DNA from: Salinibacterium amurskyense
GTDB lineage: Bacteria > Actinomycetota > Actinomycetes > Actinomycetales > Microbacteriaceae
Length of the DNA stretch: 64,000 bases
Reading direction: 5' to 3'
Assembly: GCF_002797685.1 (NCBI RefSeq)
Contig: NZ_PGFH01000001.1
Span: forward strand, 1,240,001-1,304,000
Part shown: positions 1 to 9,502 of the stretch, one piece after another
How the letters are laid out: every line of letters starts with the position of its first letter
Numbering within the stretch: the stretch's first letter is position 1
Program-made: the position numbers and the translations under genes
The notes under the pieces: generated by a model
Told to the model about the DNA's origin: nothing
What the model saw: only the letters and a program-made list of their open reading frames with translations
The model's database searches: none

Positions 1-1
1 T

Positions 2-235
2 CCGATGGCGATGTACCTCAACGACGTCACGACGATTCCGGCCAACCTTGCGGGCATCCCCGGCATGGGTCTTCCGATGGGGCTCGCTCCTGAAGATGGA
101 CTGCCGACTGGTTTCCAGATTATGGCTCCGGCTCGCGGCGACGCTCGCCTGTACGAGGTCGGCGCCACGCTCGAGCGTTTGCTCGAAGCTCAGTGGGGTC
201 ACACCCTGCCGAGCCAGATTCCGGCCCTCGGCTAG
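2..235 (+). CDS. gatA: Glutamyl-tRNA(Gln)/aspartyl-tRNA(Asn) amidotransferase subunit A, C-terminal fragment
   Basis: This is the C-terminal 77 residues of GatA, cut by the left window edge. GatA is the amidase subunit of GatCAB and generates the ammonia used to convert Glu-tRNA(Gln) or Asp-tRNA(Asn) to the amide form in the cytoplasm. The visible part carries the conserved GatA tail: a [14 protein letters not shown] segment, then [20 protein letters not shown] and an [11 protein letters not shown] helix. The catalytic Ser-Ser-Lys triad lies outside the window. A hairpin at 252-288 follows the stop, and gatB lies 1.75 kb further on rather than directly downstream. Confidence 0.93.
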   Translation, partial: PMAMYLNDVTTIPANLAGIPGMGLPMGLAPEDGLPTGFQIMAPARGDARLYEVGATLERLLEAQWGHTLPSQIPALG

Positions 236-251
236 CTAGTTCCGTTTCTGT

Positions 252-288
252 CAGTCGACCCGTGTTCATCATGAGCGCGGGTCGACTG
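252..288. terminator. Terminator hairpin between convergent gatA and CGNR gene
   Basis: Perfect 11-bp inverted repeat: CAGTCGACCCG at 252-262 pairs with CGGGTCGACTG at 278-288. It lies just after the gatA stop and before the end of the convergent CGNR gene, so it can serve both. No long T-run follows. Confidence 0.7.
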
Positions 289-319
289 CGTTAACGCGAT
301 CGTGGTGGCGGAGGGCAGG

Positions 320-877
320 CTACGCGTTGTCACTCGTTTGTCGTTCGCGGTAGGCGATTTGGTTCATCCGGTTTCCACAGCGGATGCTGCAAAAGCGGCG
401 TGAGCCGTTGCGCGAGAGGTCGGCCATGAGGCCTTCGCAGTCGGGAGCTTCGCAGCGCCGCAACCGCCACATCGCGTCGGACCGTACAACGTCGACGAGT
501 GCCAACCCCACTTCGGCCTGAATGCGCTCGGCGAGCGGTGCTTCGGGGTCGTTGGCGTGCAGGTGCCAGTCGAAGTCGCCGTGGCGCGCCAAGAATGGCA
601 AGGCTTTCGCCTCAGCGAGCATTGCGTTGATCTCGATCGCGGCGTCGTCGCGCGTGAGCTTCCAAACCCCGCGGATGCGGTCTCGCACGGCCCGCACTTC
701 GGCCACTTCAGCGTCGTTGCGGTCGATGCGGCCGCTGAATCGAAACTGCATGACGAGCTCGTGCACTTGCGCGACCGTCATGAGTTCGTCGACGCCTGAT
801 CTGCTTGCGAGTTCATGCGTGTTTCCGAGTAAAACGGCGAACTCGAGACTCTCCACTGTGTCAGGGGCAAATTGCAA
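320..877 (-). CDS. CGNR zinc finger / ABATE domain protein, putative transcriptional regulator
   Basis: A 185-aa protein. Its C-terminal CGNR zinc finger shows Cys142, Cys147, Cys163 and Cys167, the last two in the signature CSIRCGNR followed by a basic helix. The N-terminal part matches the ABATE domain that precedes this finger. Members are thought to be stress-linked DNA-binding regulators, with ligands generally unknown. The start is a TTG at 877 with GGAG five bases upstream. It is divergent from the EamA exporter at 949, and the 71-base gap probably holds both promoters. Inference: it may control that exporter. Confidence 0.85.
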   Translation of the reverse strand: MQFAPDTVESLEFAVLLGNTHELASRSGVDELMTVAQVHELVMQFRFSGRIDRNDAEVAEVRAVRDRIRGVWKLTRDDAAIEINAMLAEAKALPFLARHGDFDWHLHANDPEAPLAERIQAEVGLALVDVVRSDAMWRLRRCEAPDCEGLMADLSRNGSRRFCSIRCGNRMNQIAYRERQTSDNA

Positions 878-948
878 TTTGACTCCTTATTTGTTTCGAG
901 ACTAGCGTCAGCAGAAATACTCGTCAATCTCGTTCAAAGTAGTTGCCC

Positions 949-1992
949 ATGAATCGCTCGTCCACCACCCTCGGCCTGCTCATTGCTGTGATCGCTGCGG
1001 CCAGCTTCGGGTTATCGGGCGCGCTGATTAAACCGGTACTGGAAGCCGGGTGGAGCCCGGCGGCGGCGGTGACCGTTCGCGTTCTCATCGGTGGCACCGT
1101 GCTCGCGCCGTTCGCGATTCTGGCTCTCAAGGGCCGCTGGATCGCGCTCTGGTACGCGCGTAGCCGCATCCTGCTCATGGCCATCATTGGCGTCGCCGGT
1201 ACACAACTTGTCTACTTCGCGGCCGTAGAACGCATCCCCGTGGGCATCGCCATTCTGCTCGAGTACATGGCGCCGCTCCTCCTCGTCGGTTTCGCGTGGG
1301 CGACGACTCGCCGCATGCCGAAAGCGGTCGTGTTGATCGGCTCGGTGGTGGCGCTCGGGGGCCTTATCCTCGTCGTCTCTCCTGAAGGTTCAGGCGCCCT
1401 TGACCCCATCGGCATCATCTTCGGCGCCTGCGCGGCAGTCGGGGCGGCGGTTTACTACGTGGTTGCTGCGCGCTCGAGCGAGGGCTTGCCGGCCGTCGCC
1501 CTAGCCGCAGCAGGTCTGCTTATCGGTGGCATCATCCTGGGGCTTATCGGTCTCGTGGGTATTGTGCCGTTCGATATGCCGATGGTGGATGTCTCGGTGC
1601 TGGGTTTTGTCGCGCCGTGGTGGGTTCCGCTGCTCATCGTGGGTATCGTCGCGACCGGTATCGCGTACTCCACGAGCATCATGGCGAGCGAAATGCTCGG
1701 TTCCCGACTCGCGTCGTTCGTCGGATTGCTCGAGGTTGTCACGGCAGCGATTTACGCCTGGCTCTTGATCGGCGAAAACTTGTCGATCACGCAGTTCATC
1801 GGGGGAGCGCTGATTCTGGCGGGGATCGCCTTCGTTCGTTCCGAGAAGTCGGAGCATATTGGTGACTTCACGATCGAGGCCGAGGCCTTCCCGAGCGACG
1901 AAGATGAACCAATTTTGGCCCCGGCATCCGCGCCGCTCGAACCGGGTACCGATACGGTGCCGCTGCGCCACGTACAATCGTCTGGTGGCTAA
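949..1992 (+). CDS. EamA (DMT) family transporter
   Basis: A 347-aa integral membrane protein of the drug/metabolite transporter superfamily. It shows two tandem EamA repeats: residues about 8-140 with the [15 protein letters not shown] opening, and about 150-290 with the ending [15 protein letters not shown] roughly 50-residue hydrophilic tail follows. Family members export amino acids or metabolites, and the substrate cannot be read from sequence. ATG 949 is preferred; an in-frame TTG lies at 943. It is divergent from the CGNR gene and overlaps the GTG of gatB by 8 bases, so gatB is probably read from the same transcript. Confidence 0.88.
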   Translation: MNRSSTTLGLLIAVIAAASFGLSGALIKPVLEAGWSPAAAVTVRVLIGGTVLAPFAILALKGRWIALWYARSRILLMAIIGVAGTQLVYFAAVERIPVGIAILLEYMAPLLLVGFAWATTRRMPKAVVLIGSVVALGGLILVVSPEGSGALDPIGIIFGACAAVGAAVYYVVAARSSEGLPAVALAAAGLLIGGIILGLIGLVGIVPFDMPMVDVSVLGFVAPWWVPLLIVGIVATGIAYSTSIMASEMLGSRLASFVGLLEVVTAAIYAWLLIGENLSITQFIGGALILAGIAFVRSEKSEHIGDFTIEAEAFPSDEDEPILAPASAPLEPGTDTVPLRHVQSSGG

Positions 1993-3502
1993 AGCTGAAT
2001 TGATGGACTACGACAAAGCACTCGAACTATTTGAGCCGACGCTCGGTTTCGAGGTGCACGTCGAGTTGAATACCCAGACCAAGATGTTCTCGGATGCTCC
2101 GAACCCTGCCGCGGCGGGTGCTGAGCATGGCGAACCGAACACCATGATCACTCCGGTTGATCTCGGTTTGCCCGGCAGCTTGCCTGTCGTCAACGAAGAG
2201 GCGATCAAGTATTCGATCTCTTTGGGGCTCGCGCTCGGGTGCGAGATCGCGCCGAGTTCACGCTTCGCCCGCAAGAACTACTTCTACCCTGACCTCGCGA
2301 AGAACTACCAGATCAGCCAGTTCGATGAGCCGATCGCGTTTGAGGGCTCGGTCGAGATTGAGCTCGAGAGCGGCCGCACCATCACCGTGCCGATCGAGCG
2401 CGCGCACATGGAAGAAGATGCCGGCAAGCTGACCCACGTGGGTGGCTCGACTGGTCGCATCCAGGGTGCCGAGTATTCGCTGGTTGACTACAACCGCGCG
2501 GGTGTTCCTCTCGTGGAGATCGTCACGCACATGATCACGGGTGCTGAAGCGGATGCTCCCGAGGTCGGCAAGGCGTACGTCTCGGCTATTCGCGACATCG
2601 TTCGCTCGCTGGGCATCTCTGAAGCACGCATGGAGCGCGGCAACCTGCGCTGCGACGCCAACATATCGCTGAGCCCGCGTGGTTCGGGCAAGTTGGGTAC
2701 GCGCACCGAAACGAAGAACGTGAACTCGATGCGCAGCGTTGAGCGTGCGGTTCGTTACGAGATTCAGCGCCAGGCGGCCATTCTTCAGAAGGGTGGCACG
2801 ATCACCCAGGAGACCCGTCACTGGCACGAAGACACCGGTGTCACGAGCGCTGGTCGCCCCAAGAGCGACGCCGATGACTACCGTTACTTCCCCGAGCCCG
2901 ACCTGCTTCCTGTCGAGCCTTCGGCTGAACTGATTGCCGAATTGCGTGCGGCTCTTCCCGAGCCTCCCGCGCAGCGCCGTAAGCGCCTTCAGGCGGCATG
3001 GGGCTTCACTGACCTTGAATTCCGTGACGTCAACAACGCCGGACTCTTCAGCGAGATCGAAGCCACCGTTGAGGCCGGAACGACGCCAGCTCAAGCGCGC
3101 AAGTGGTGGACGGGCGAAATTGCTCGCCTCGCCAACATGCAGGGTGCTGACGCCAGTTCGTTGATTAGCCCCGCGGATGTTGCGGCTCTCGTTGCTCTTA
3201 TGAACGACGGTGTACTCAACGACAGTCTGGCCCGCCAGGTTCTCGAGGGTGTTATCGCCGGCGAAGGAACTCCCGCCGAGGTTGTTGATGGCCGCGGGCT
3301 CAAGCTCGTGTCTGACGACGGCCCGCTGATTGCTGCTATCGATGAGGCCCTTGCTGCCCAGCCCGATGTTCTGGCGAAGATTCGTGAGGGCAAGGTGCAG
3401 GCTGCTGGTGCTGTTATCGGTGCTGTGATGAAGGCGATGAAGGGTCAGGCTGACGCTGCTCGCGTTCGTGAACTGGTCTTGGAGCGCGCCGCCGCCGAAT
3501 AG
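1985..3502 (+). CDS. gatB: Aspartyl/glutamyl-tRNA amidotransferase subunit B
   Basis: GatB, 505 aa from GTG 1985. It binds tRNA and phosphorylates the Glu/Asp carboxyl on the charged tRNA before transamidation with GatA-derived ammonia. It has the family N-terminus ([15 protein letters not shown]), [10 protein letters not shown], the [14 protein letters not shown] motif, HMEEDAGKL, the EMRCDAN-like [11 protein letters not shown], and [13 protein letters not shown]. The C-terminal tRNA-binding YqeY-like helical domain ends with [16 protein letters not shown]. The start was chosen because family homology begins there; it overlaps the upstream transporter stop by 8 bases. Full length for the family. 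Confidence 0.96.
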   Translation: MAKAELMDYDKALELFEPTLGFEVHVELNTQTKMFSDAPNPAAAGAEHGEPNTMITPVDLGLPGSLPVVNEEAIKYSISLGLALGCEIAPSSRFARKNYFYPDLAKNYQISQFDEPIAFEGSVEIELESGRTITVPIERAHMEEDAGKLTHVGGSTGRIQGAEYSLVDYNRAGVPLVEIVTHMITGAEADAPEVGKAYVSAIRDIVRSLGISEARMERGNLRCDANISLSPRGSGKLGTRTETKNVNSMRSVERAVRYEIQRQAAILQKGGTITQETRHWHEDTGVTSAGRPKSDADDYRYFPEPDLLPVEPSAELIAELRAALPEPPAQRRKRLQAAWGFTDLEFRDVNNAGLFSEIEATVEAGTTPAQARKWWTGEIARLANMQGADASSLISPADVAALVALMNDGVLNDSLARQVLEGVIAGEGTPAEVVDGRGLKLVSDDGPLIAAIDEALAAQPDVLAKIREGKVQAAGAVIGAVMKAMKGQADAARVRELVLERAAAE

Positions 3503-3567
3503 GGTGCCCGAGGTGGTGTGGGCTTGGCGTAGCTCGAACGTCAGTTGTAGGCAGTACCGTTGAGGTC

Positions 3568-3900
3568 ATGTCTGAAACTGCCGATCTTGTCGTCGAAATC
3601 CATGTTCCCCTCACTCCCGACACCGAGGTAGCCGAGGGCGAGAGCCGCTTCCCGTGGATTGAGTCGCTCGTGGAGTTCACGAGCGAGCTCGACGAAGGTG
3701 GCGAAATTTTCGTCGTCGAAGAGGGCGACGTCTTCAACGAGGCCTACGTGATTGTGATCACGGGCGCCGACGAGTCGACGCTCATGGGTGTCGCCAACCG
3801 CGTAGCGAACCTGCCCGGCATTCCGACAGGCGTTTTCGCCGTACAAACGGATGCCGATGCTGACGAACTCGGTCAGGGTACCGTCGTCGAGATCTCCTAG
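3568..3900 (+). CDS. Conserved hypothetical protein, 110 aa
   Basis: A 110-aa, strongly acidic soluble protein with no signal peptide or membrane segment. I do not recognise a named domain. The pattern of alternating strands and helices (VVEIHVPL, EGGEIFVVEEGDV, AYVIVITGAD, TLMGVANRVANLP, TGVFAVQTD) suggests a small ferredoxin-like alpha/beta fold. It lies 65 bases downstream of gatB in the same direction and could share its transcript. GC-rich third positions support coding. Confidence 0.7.
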   Translation: MSETADLVVEIHVPLTPDTEVAEGESRFPWIESLVEFTSELDEGGEIFVVEEGDVFNEAYVIVITGADESTLMGVANRVANLPGIPTGVFAVQTDADADELGQGTVVEIS

Positions 3901-4068
3901 CGAGAAGCGCGGTCAAACTTAGTCAAATTTGTTTGTTTTGCGTCGGCTGCGGCGTACACTGAGAAAGCACCGCAGCCGCCAGTACACGCGCGTGATTGAG
4001 TCACCGCCCTGACGAGGGACGATCCGCCCCGTCTGCAGTAGCTTCGTACTACTGAAGAGCACAACACC

Positions 4069-5457
4069 ATGACAAGCAGCACCCCGGTGGGTACGCCCAC
4101 GAGCCCCATTCCGATTCCCTCCACCATCTTTTCGCCGCAGGTGATGTGGACCACGATCGGCGCTTTCTCGCTGATCTTCTTGGGAGCGTTCGAGACCCTC
4201 GCGGTCACGACGATCATGCCCACGATTAGTCGCGACCTTGATGGTGAATCGCTTTACTCCGTAGCCTTCTCGAGCACCCTTGCTGCGAGCGTGATCGGTA
4301 TGGTCCTAGCCGGGCAGTGGTCCGACCGCACGGGGCCAGCCAAACCCCTGATCGCCGCCATGGCGGTCTTCACGGTTGGGCTCCTCGTGGCGGGTTTTGC
4401 GGGCACGATGGGAGTCTTCATCATTGGGCGCTTCCTGCAGGGGCTCGGTTCCGGCGCACTTATCGTGGCGCTCTATGTGGTCGTGGCCCGGCTGTACCCG
4501 GCGGTGCTGCATCCGAAGATCTTTGGATTGTTTGCTTCGGCCTGGGTGTTGCCCTCACTGATTGGCCCGCCGCTTGCCGGTGTCGTGGCCGAGCAGATTA
4601 GTTGGCACTGGGTCTTTTTCGGTGTGGTCTTTCTCGTGATCGCGGCCGGTGCTGCGATTTTGCCTGCGGTGCGCGTGTTGCTCGACCAGCCGGTCACCGT
4701 GGGGGAGAAGTCGTCCGGTAAGCGAGCCGTCGTGTGGGCAGTCTTGGCTGCCGTGGCGATCGTCGCGATCAGCCTCGGCGGCGAGAGCGAGGGAGCCTTC
4801 GCGTGGCCGCTCGCGATTGCAGCCCTCGTGATTGCCATCATCGCTCTGCGCCCGTTGCTGCCAGCGGGCTCTCTCACTCTGCGTCGTGGCCTGCCCACCA
4901 CGATCGTGTTGCGTGGTGTCTTCGCCGCTGCGTTCTTCTCGACCGAGGTGTATCTGCCGTATCTCCTGAACGAGCGCTACGGTTTGCCCGCCTGGGCCGC
5001 GGGCCTCATCCTCACCGTCGGTGCGGTGTCGTGGGCCACCGGTTCTGCGCTGCAAGGGCGACTGCCGGAGTCTGTCTCGCACAGCCACGTCGTGGTCGTC
5101 GGATCCTTGCTGCTGAGCGTGGGCATCGCGACCCAGTTCGTGACGGCCTACTTCATGCTCTCGCTGTGGATCGCTGCCGCGGGTTGGCTTATCGCTGGCG
5201 CGGGCATGGGAATCACATTCCCTCGACTTTCGACTCTCGTGCTCAGCCATTCGAGCTCGCGCGACCAGGGCTTCAACAGCGCTGCGCTTTCCATTTCGGA
5301 TGCCGCGGGCGGCGCCGTAGCGATTGCTTTCGGCGGTCTCGTCTTCGCTGCCGTCGGCGGGCTCGTGAACGGTGCGGGATTCGTGGCGGCTCTCGGCCTT
5401 GCGGCGGTGCTGGCTGTGGCATCCATTCCTGTGGCCCTGCGCGTGCGCACGCGCTAA
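4069..5457 (+). CDS. MFS transporter (drug:H+ antiporter-like)
   Basis: A 462-aa major facilitator with long hydrophobic segments throughout and a central loop around residues 215-225. The GQWSDRTGPAKPL segment after helix 2 matches the MFS motif A loop, and the TTIMPTISRDL region resembles the 14-helix DHA2/EmrB group. Such proteins usually export toxic compounds by proton antiport; the substrate here is unknown. ATG 4069 follows a 168-base gap. The N-terminal 20 residues are Pro/Thr/Ser-rich and cytoplasmic. Confidence 0.88.
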   Translation: MTSSTPVGTPTSPIPIPSTIFSPQVMWTTIGAFSLIFLGAFETLAVTTIMPTISRDLDGESLYSVAFSSTLAASVIGMVLAGQWSDRTGPAKPLIAAMAVFTVGLLVAGFAGTMGVFIIGRFLQGLGSGALIVALYVVVARLYPAVLHPKIFGLFASAWVLPSLIGPPLAGVVAEQISWHWVFFGVVFLVIAAGAAILPAVRVLLDQPVTVGEKSSGKRAVVWAVLAAVAIVAISLGGESEGAFAWPLAIAALVIAIIALRPLLPAGSLTLRRGLPTTIVLRGVFAAAFFSTEVYLPYLLNERYGLPAWAAGLILTVGAVSWATGSALQGRLPESVSHSHVVVVGSLLLSVGIATQFVTAYFMLSLWIAAAGWLIAGAGMGITFPRLSTLVLSHSSSRDQGFNSAALSISDAAGGAVAIAFGGLVFAAVGGLVNGAGFVAALGLAAVLAVASIPVALRVRTR

Positions 5458-5614
5458 CCCAGCGGGGCACAGTCGGGCTGTCGTGGCTCGTAGCGCGCAC
5501 GCCACCGCCGAGAAAGCGGCAACACAGCGGCCAGCGTTGCACTGTGTTAAGCAGTGTTTCGGGGTGTTACGACTCTGCCGCGCAGTCGCGGGCAATTGCG
5601 ATTACCGTCGCCGC

Positions 5615-6166
5615 ATGACACTTCTCACTAACGAATCAACGTCCACCGATCTCGCCGCCGACCGCGCCGCACGCCTCACCGCTGCGGGCGCTGCGTGGAA
5701 CTCACGCATCGCCGCGAAACCCGCCGCTGCCGAACTCACTTACGCCGTTACCGGCAAGGGCGAAGGGTCTGTCGGAACGGTGCTCAAGGCCGGAAAGCAC
5801 GTGTTCCACATCGACGAGCCTGAGGGGCTCGCCGGGGATGACCTCGCAGCGAGCCCGGTGGAAATTGCCCTCGGCGCGCTCATCGCGTGCCAGGTTGTTG
5901 TTTTCCGCCTGTACGCTCAAGCGCTCAGCATCCCGTTCGATGACATCTCGGTCAAAGCCGAGGGAGACCTCGATGTGCGCGGCCTCTTCGGAATCGACGA
6001 CACCGTACGCAACGGTTTTGGCGCGATCCGCCTCAACATCACCATCACGGGTCCGGAGTCGCAAGAGCGCTACGACGAGCTTCGCGAAGCCGTCGACGCC
6101 CACTGCCCCGTTCTCGACCTCTTCGCGAATCCCACACCGATCACGACGCACCTCGTCTCGGCTTAA
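5615..6166 (+). CDS. OsmC family peroxide/organic hydroperoxide stress protein
   Basis: A 183-aa OsmC/Ohr-superfamily protein. Two redox cysteines sit at Cys92 (ALGALIACQVVVFR) and Cys164 (DAHCPVLDLF), the arrangement used for thiol-dependent reduction of organic hydroperoxides. The family SPVEIALGAL motif precedes the first Cys. The start is ATG 5615, because the upstream in-frame extension is arginine/alanine-rich non-coding sequence. Single gene with a long hairpin terminator at 6186-6250. Confidence 0.87.
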   Translation: MTLLTNESTSTDLAADRAARLTAAGAAWNSRIAAKPAAAELTYAVTGKGEGSVGTVLKAGKHVFHIDEPEGLAGDDLAASPVEIALGALIACQVVVFRLYAQALSIPFDDISVKAEGDLDVRGLFGIDDTVRNGFGAIRLNITITGPESQERYDELREAVDAHCPVLDLFANPTPITTHLVSA

Positions 6167-6185
6167 CTCCCGCACATCCCTCCTC

Positions 6186-6250
6186 GAAGTGTCAGGGGTG
6201 CAGCGTTGCTGCCGGTCACGAGGCCGGCAGCAACGGCACCCGAACACTTC
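6186..6250 (+). terminator. Extended hairpin downstream of osmC-like gene
   Basis: A 65-base hairpin. The inner 12-bp stem pairs CGTTGCTGCCGG (6204-6215) with CCGGCAGCAACG (6224-6235). The outer arms GAAGTGT (6186-6192) and ACACTTC (6244-6250), plus GGGTG/CACCC, extend it. It begins 19 bases after the stop, consistent with factor-independent termination, though no T-run follows. Confidence 0.65.
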
Positions 6251-6311
6251 AGCCCCCAACGGGGGTAGCTCAACCGTTCAGCGCGACCCGCGCCGTCGTT
6301 AGGCTGGAAAT

Positions 6312-7340
6312 ATGAGCCGTACTGCTGAACGTCGACCATGGATTCGCCGACGTTCGAGCACGATCGGCCTCAGCGCTCTCGCGCTCGGCCTCATCGCCAC
6401 GCTCGTGTGGACGCTCAGTCCGTGGCCAGCCACGCTTCTCATTCGTGCACTCTTCGATAAGGACGCCGTCTCGACGATTGAGGAGATGGAGCGGCACGCC
6501 ACTGACGTGCCGCTGACTGAATCGCTCGACGAGCAGTACGGCGACTCTGCAACCACTAACTCGCTCGACGTGTACTCTCCGGCGGGGTCATCCGGCCCGC
6601 TCACCACCGTCGTCTGGACGCACGGGGGAGCATGGATCTCCGGCGACAAATCGAACGTCACGCCCTATGCGCGCAACCTTGCTGCCGAGGGCTTCACCGT
6701 CGTCGCGCTCAACTACACCGTTTCGCCGGAAGCGACCTATCCCACGGCGCTCAACGAAATCAACGATGCGCTCGCCTATCTCATCGAGCACGCCGACCGT
6801 CTGCGCATCGATCCCGACAACATCGTGTTCGCGGGCGACTCCGCCGGCGCTCAACTCAGCGCTCAACTGGCAACGGTCGTCACCAACCCCGCGTACGCCG
6901 CAACTGTCGGCATCACGCCCGCACTCTCGACCGATCAACTCAAGGGCGTCATCCTCAACTGCGGAATCTACGACGTGAGTGGCATTCCCAACGCCCCCGG
7001 CCTCGGCGGCTGGGGCTTCCGTGTGGCGCTCTGGGGCTACATCGGAGTCAAGGACTGGTCGAACACTCCCGGCGGCGAGCAGATGTCGGTGCTCGATGAC
7101 GTGACAGCAGCCTTCCCGCGCACGTGGATTTCGGGCGGCAACGCCGACCCGCTCACGGCATCCCAGTCGGAGCCCTTCGCTGCACAGCTCGCCGAGCTCG
7201 GCGTTGACACGACACCGCTGTTCTATCCCGAAGACCACACGGAGCAGCTCCCACACGAGTACCAGTTCCACCTCGACTTCGAGGATGCTCGAGCGGCCTT
7301 CGACTCAACCGTTACGTTCCTCAACAGCATCGACGAGTAG
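6312..7340 (+). CDS. Alpha/beta hydrolase (HSL-type esterase), membrane-anchored
   Basis: A 342-aa serine hydrolase of the hormone-sensitive-lipase/esterase group. The oxyanion-hole motif HGGAW is at residues 104-108 and the nucleophile elbow GDSAG at 175-179, with Ser177 as nucleophile. The Asp probably lies in GGNADPL and the His in the EDHTEQLPHEY region. One hydrophobic segment at about 17-45 suggests an N-terminal anchor with the enzyme outside the membrane. Natural substrate unknown. A DUF1905 gene follows 10 bases after the stop, so the two are probably co-transcribed. Confidence 0.87.
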   Translation: MSRTAERRPWIRRRSSTIGLSALALGLIATLVWTLSPWPATLLIRALFDKDAVSTIEEMERHATDVPLTESLDEQYGDSATTNSLDVYSPAGSSGPLTTVVWTHGGAWISGDKSNVTPYARNLAAEGFTVVALNYTVSPEATYPTALNEINDALAYLIEHADRLRIDPDNIVFAGDSAGAQLSAQLATVVTNPAYAATVGITPALSTDQLKGVILNCGIYDVSGIPNAPGLGGWGFRVALWGYIGVKDWSNTPGGEQMSVLDDVTAAFPRTWISGGNADPLTASQSEPFAAQLAELGVDTTPLFYPEDHTEQLPHEYQFHLDFEDARAAFDSTVTFLNSIDE

Positions 7341-7350
7341 CCTCGAGGCT

Positions 7351-7647
7351 ATGAAGCCCGCCTTCGAATTCACGTCAGAGCTCACGCCGTGGGCGTCGAA
7401 GCCGAGTGTGCATTTTCTTCACGTGCCGCCGGATGTTGGGGTCGATATCAAGGAGATTCCGTCGCCGCCGCGGGGCTTCGGCGCCATCGCGGTCGAAGTC
7501 ACGATCGGTGTCACCACGTGGACGACGTCGATCTTTCCCGACAGCAGCGTTGAAGATAGCTACTTCTTACCCGTCAAGATCGCTGTGCGGCGCGCTGAAG
7601 GCTTAGAGGCCGGCGACACGGCCGAGGTTACGATCCAACTGATCTGA
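7351..7647 (+). CDS. DUF1905 domain-containing protein
   Basis: A 98-aa protein covering essentially the whole DUF1905 domain. It shows the family order of a FEFTSELTPW opening, a gap to PPRGFGAIAVEVTIG, the TTWTTSIFP core, then YFLPVKIAVRRAEGLEAGD. The domain occurs alone or fused to YdeI/OmpD-like regions, and its biochemical role is not established. ATG 7351 is used because it opens the domain and follows the esterase by only 10 bases. Confidence 0.85.
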   Translation: MKPAFEFTSELTPWASKPSVHFLHVPPDVGVDIKEIPSPPRGFGAIAVEVTIGVTTWTTSIFPDSSVEDSYFLPVKIAVRRAEGLEAGDTAEVTIQLI

Positions 7648-7707
7648 GGCCCCGCGCGGGCCGCTGGGGCGCCAGCGCGCAACGGCGACGGCCGGGTATC
7701 GCGGCGT

Positions 7708-8127
7708 TTAGGCGGGCCAGACTCCGATGATCAGCGCCATCACAACGATCGTGACGAACTCATGGCTCACGTTGAGCACCGTGAGGCCGTTGGGGCGCCC
7801 ATCAAACTGGTCATGGGTGATGAAACGAGCGGCCGTGAATCCGCCCCACAGCACGATGCTCGTCAGCAGTGTGTTCACAAAGAAACTGCCGCCGTAGAAG
7901 TCGAAGGCGATGAACGCTGCTCCCGCGAGTACCCAGGCCGTGATGAAGCTCACGATGACCGTGACGACGATCGGGCGGATGGCATCCGCTGAGTTGCCGC
8001 TGGGCGTCACTCCTGCCGCTTTCATCCAATAATTGCCGAAGACGCGAGGGGAGTACCAGATGGTGCCCACGATCATGCTGGAGAGAGTCGCGAGTATTAC
8101 GGCGATGTAGTTAATTTCGGGAACCAT
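7708..8127 (-). CDS. DUF1761 family membrane protein
   Basis: A 139-aa protein with four predicted hydrophobic helices. It matches DUF1761: the N-terminal helix ends in GTIWYSPRVFGNYWMKAAG, the family hallmark of a WYS-P motif followed by F...W. Function unknown. It converges with the DUF1905 gene; the 60 bases between them are GC-rich with self-complementary GCTGG/CCAGC segments that may terminate both. Confidence 0.85.
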   Translation of the reverse strand: MVPEINYIAVILATLSSMIVGTIWYSPRVFGNYWMKAAGVTPSGNSADAIRPIVVTVIVSFITAWVLAGAAFIAFDFYGGSFFVNTLLTSIVLWGGFTAARFITHDQFDGRPNGLTVLNVSHEFVTIVVMALIIGVWPA

Positions 8128-8175
8128 GACAACCTCCGGTTGATATTCGGTGCCCGAATCCTACTCTCGCCGCCG

Positions 8176-8925
8176 TTAGCCGGTGATGCTTTCTTCGAAA
8201 CGCTGAATGGGGTCGTACCAGCCTTGTTCCAGAACGTAGCTCTGGAATTGCTTGTCGAGTCCCAGGATCACGGCGAGACCGACGATCAACAGGATGATGC
8301 CGACCACGCGCTTGAACACCCCGTTGGGGTTGGCAAGCCAGCCCAGTTTGCGAGCGAATGCTTGCCCGAGGAATGCGATCATCAGCAGCGCAATGGCGAG
8401 GCCGAGGGCGTAGACAACGATGTAGAGCAGGCCTTCGCCAAACGACACGGGAAGTACCGTCGCCAAAATCAGCGCGTAGGTGGGGGAGCAGCTGCTGAAC
8501 GTGGGGCCGAGCGCGGCGCCCAGCATGACATCGCCGCCAAGGCCACCGCGCGAATACGAGCGGTTCATCACGGCGTTAGTGCGGTTCTGGATGCCCGTGG
8601 CCATCATGAAGCGTTCCCAGAGTGCGGGGAACACGAGGGTGAGGCCGAAGATGATGAGGATGCCGCCGGCGATGACTTGCCACACGAACTGTGGAATGCC
8701 CAGCAACGCTGTCGTTGCCTTGAGCAGCAGCGTGAAGAGGATGACCGAGCCGGCGAGGCTGACCGCGATCACGACCGGGCGGAACCACTGGCGTTCGGCG
8801 ACCTTCGCGTCACTGCTCGTGCGCACGATGGAACCGCCCACGATCACGGGCAGCAACGGCAAAACGCAGGGTGCCGCGACAGTGAGAATTCCCGCAACAA
8901 ACGAGAGCAGGATAAGACTGAGCAT
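8176..8925 (-). CDS. ccdA: Cytochrome c biogenesis/thiol-transport protein CcdA
   Basis: A 249-aa, six-helix membrane protein of the CcdA/DsbD-beta family, which passes reducing equivalents from cytoplasmic thioredoxin across the membrane. The first conserved Cys is in TVAAPCVLPLLPV and the second in GPTFSSCSPTYALILATVLP, the paired redox cysteines of the family. The upstream gene in the same orientation (8932-9444) is an exported thioredoxin whose stop lies 6 bases away. The two form a CcdA-TlpA-type relay probably serving disulfide reduction or haem-thiol chemistry outside the membrane. Confidence 0.92.
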   Translation of the reverse strand: MLSLILLSFVAGILTVAAPCVLPLLPVIVGGSIVRTSSDAKVAERQWFRPVVIAVSLAGSVILFTLLLKATTALLGIPQFVWQVIAGGILIIFGLTLVFPALWERFMMATGIQNRTNAVMNRSYSRGGLGGDVMLGAALGPTFSSCSPTYALILATVLPVSFGEGLLYIVVYALGLAIALLMIAFLGQAFARKLGWLANPNGVFKRVVGIILLIVGLAVILGLDKQFQSYVLEQGWYDPIQRFEESITG

Positions 8926-8931
8926 CGCGGC

Positions 8932-9444
8932 TTAGTTGAGCGCGGTGAGAACGGCGTTCAGCGTGGGGTCGGCGTAGGCGACGAAGTTGTCTTGAACCTT
9001 TGCACCGCTGGAATCAACCTCAACAAACGTCGTTTGTTGCGTCACGCCGTACTCGGCTCGCAGATCTTGGTTGGTGTCGTAGTCGACCTTCACGATCGTG
9101 ATTCCCGAAGGAACGCCCGAGGCCTTGATGTCTCCGTCTGCAGAAACGCACTGCGGGCACCAGGTGGCGTGGAAGAACAGGATGACTCGGCCATCGGCAT
9201 CCGCAATGGCACTTGGGCTGTAGTCGACGTAGTCGCCGCCGCCATCGTTAGCGATTGCAGCGCTCTCGTCGGCGTCGGGCTCAACGTTCGAGTCGGCATC
9301 ACTCGATTTTTCGGAGACTTGAGAGCCCCCGGTGGATGCCGCGGTGTCAGCGGGGTCGTTCGAGTTTTGGACTGCGACGATCGAAACTGCTGCAATAACA
9401 ATGACGGCAAGAGCGACAATGACCGCGAGAATTCGCTTGTTCAT
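8932..9444 (-). CDS. Membrane-anchored thioredoxin-like protein
   Basis: A 170-aa protein with an N-terminal hydrophobic anchor (residues 5-25) and an acidic Ser/Asp-rich linker (about 28-75). The thioredoxin fold has the active site WCPQC (Cys96 and Cys99). The cis-Pro position after the QQTTFVEVD stretch is occupied by T-T rather than T-P, which is unusual. It is likely the extracytoplasmic partner reduced by the CcdA encoded immediately downstream. No lipobox Cys is present, so it is an anchored protein, not a lipoprotein. Confidence 0.88.
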   Translation of the reverse strand: MNKRILAVIVALAVIVIAAVSIVAVQNSNDPADTAASTGGSQVSEKSSDADSNVEPDADESAAIANDGGGDYVDYSPSAIADADGRVILFFHATWCPQCVSADGDIKASGVPSGITIVKVDYDTNQDLRAEYGVTQQTTFVEVDSSGAKVQDNFVAYADPTLNAVLTALN

Positions 9445-9502
9445 GCCATCTAGTAACGCACGCGGCCGACGAAAACTTCCGCGTCGCGAGAAATTTCTGG
9501 GA

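Noticed and set aside
8140-9453. 437-codon open reading on the plus strand
   Set aside because: It is antisense to the CcdA/thioredoxin pair, is Glu/His/Arg-rich, and spans two convincing genes.
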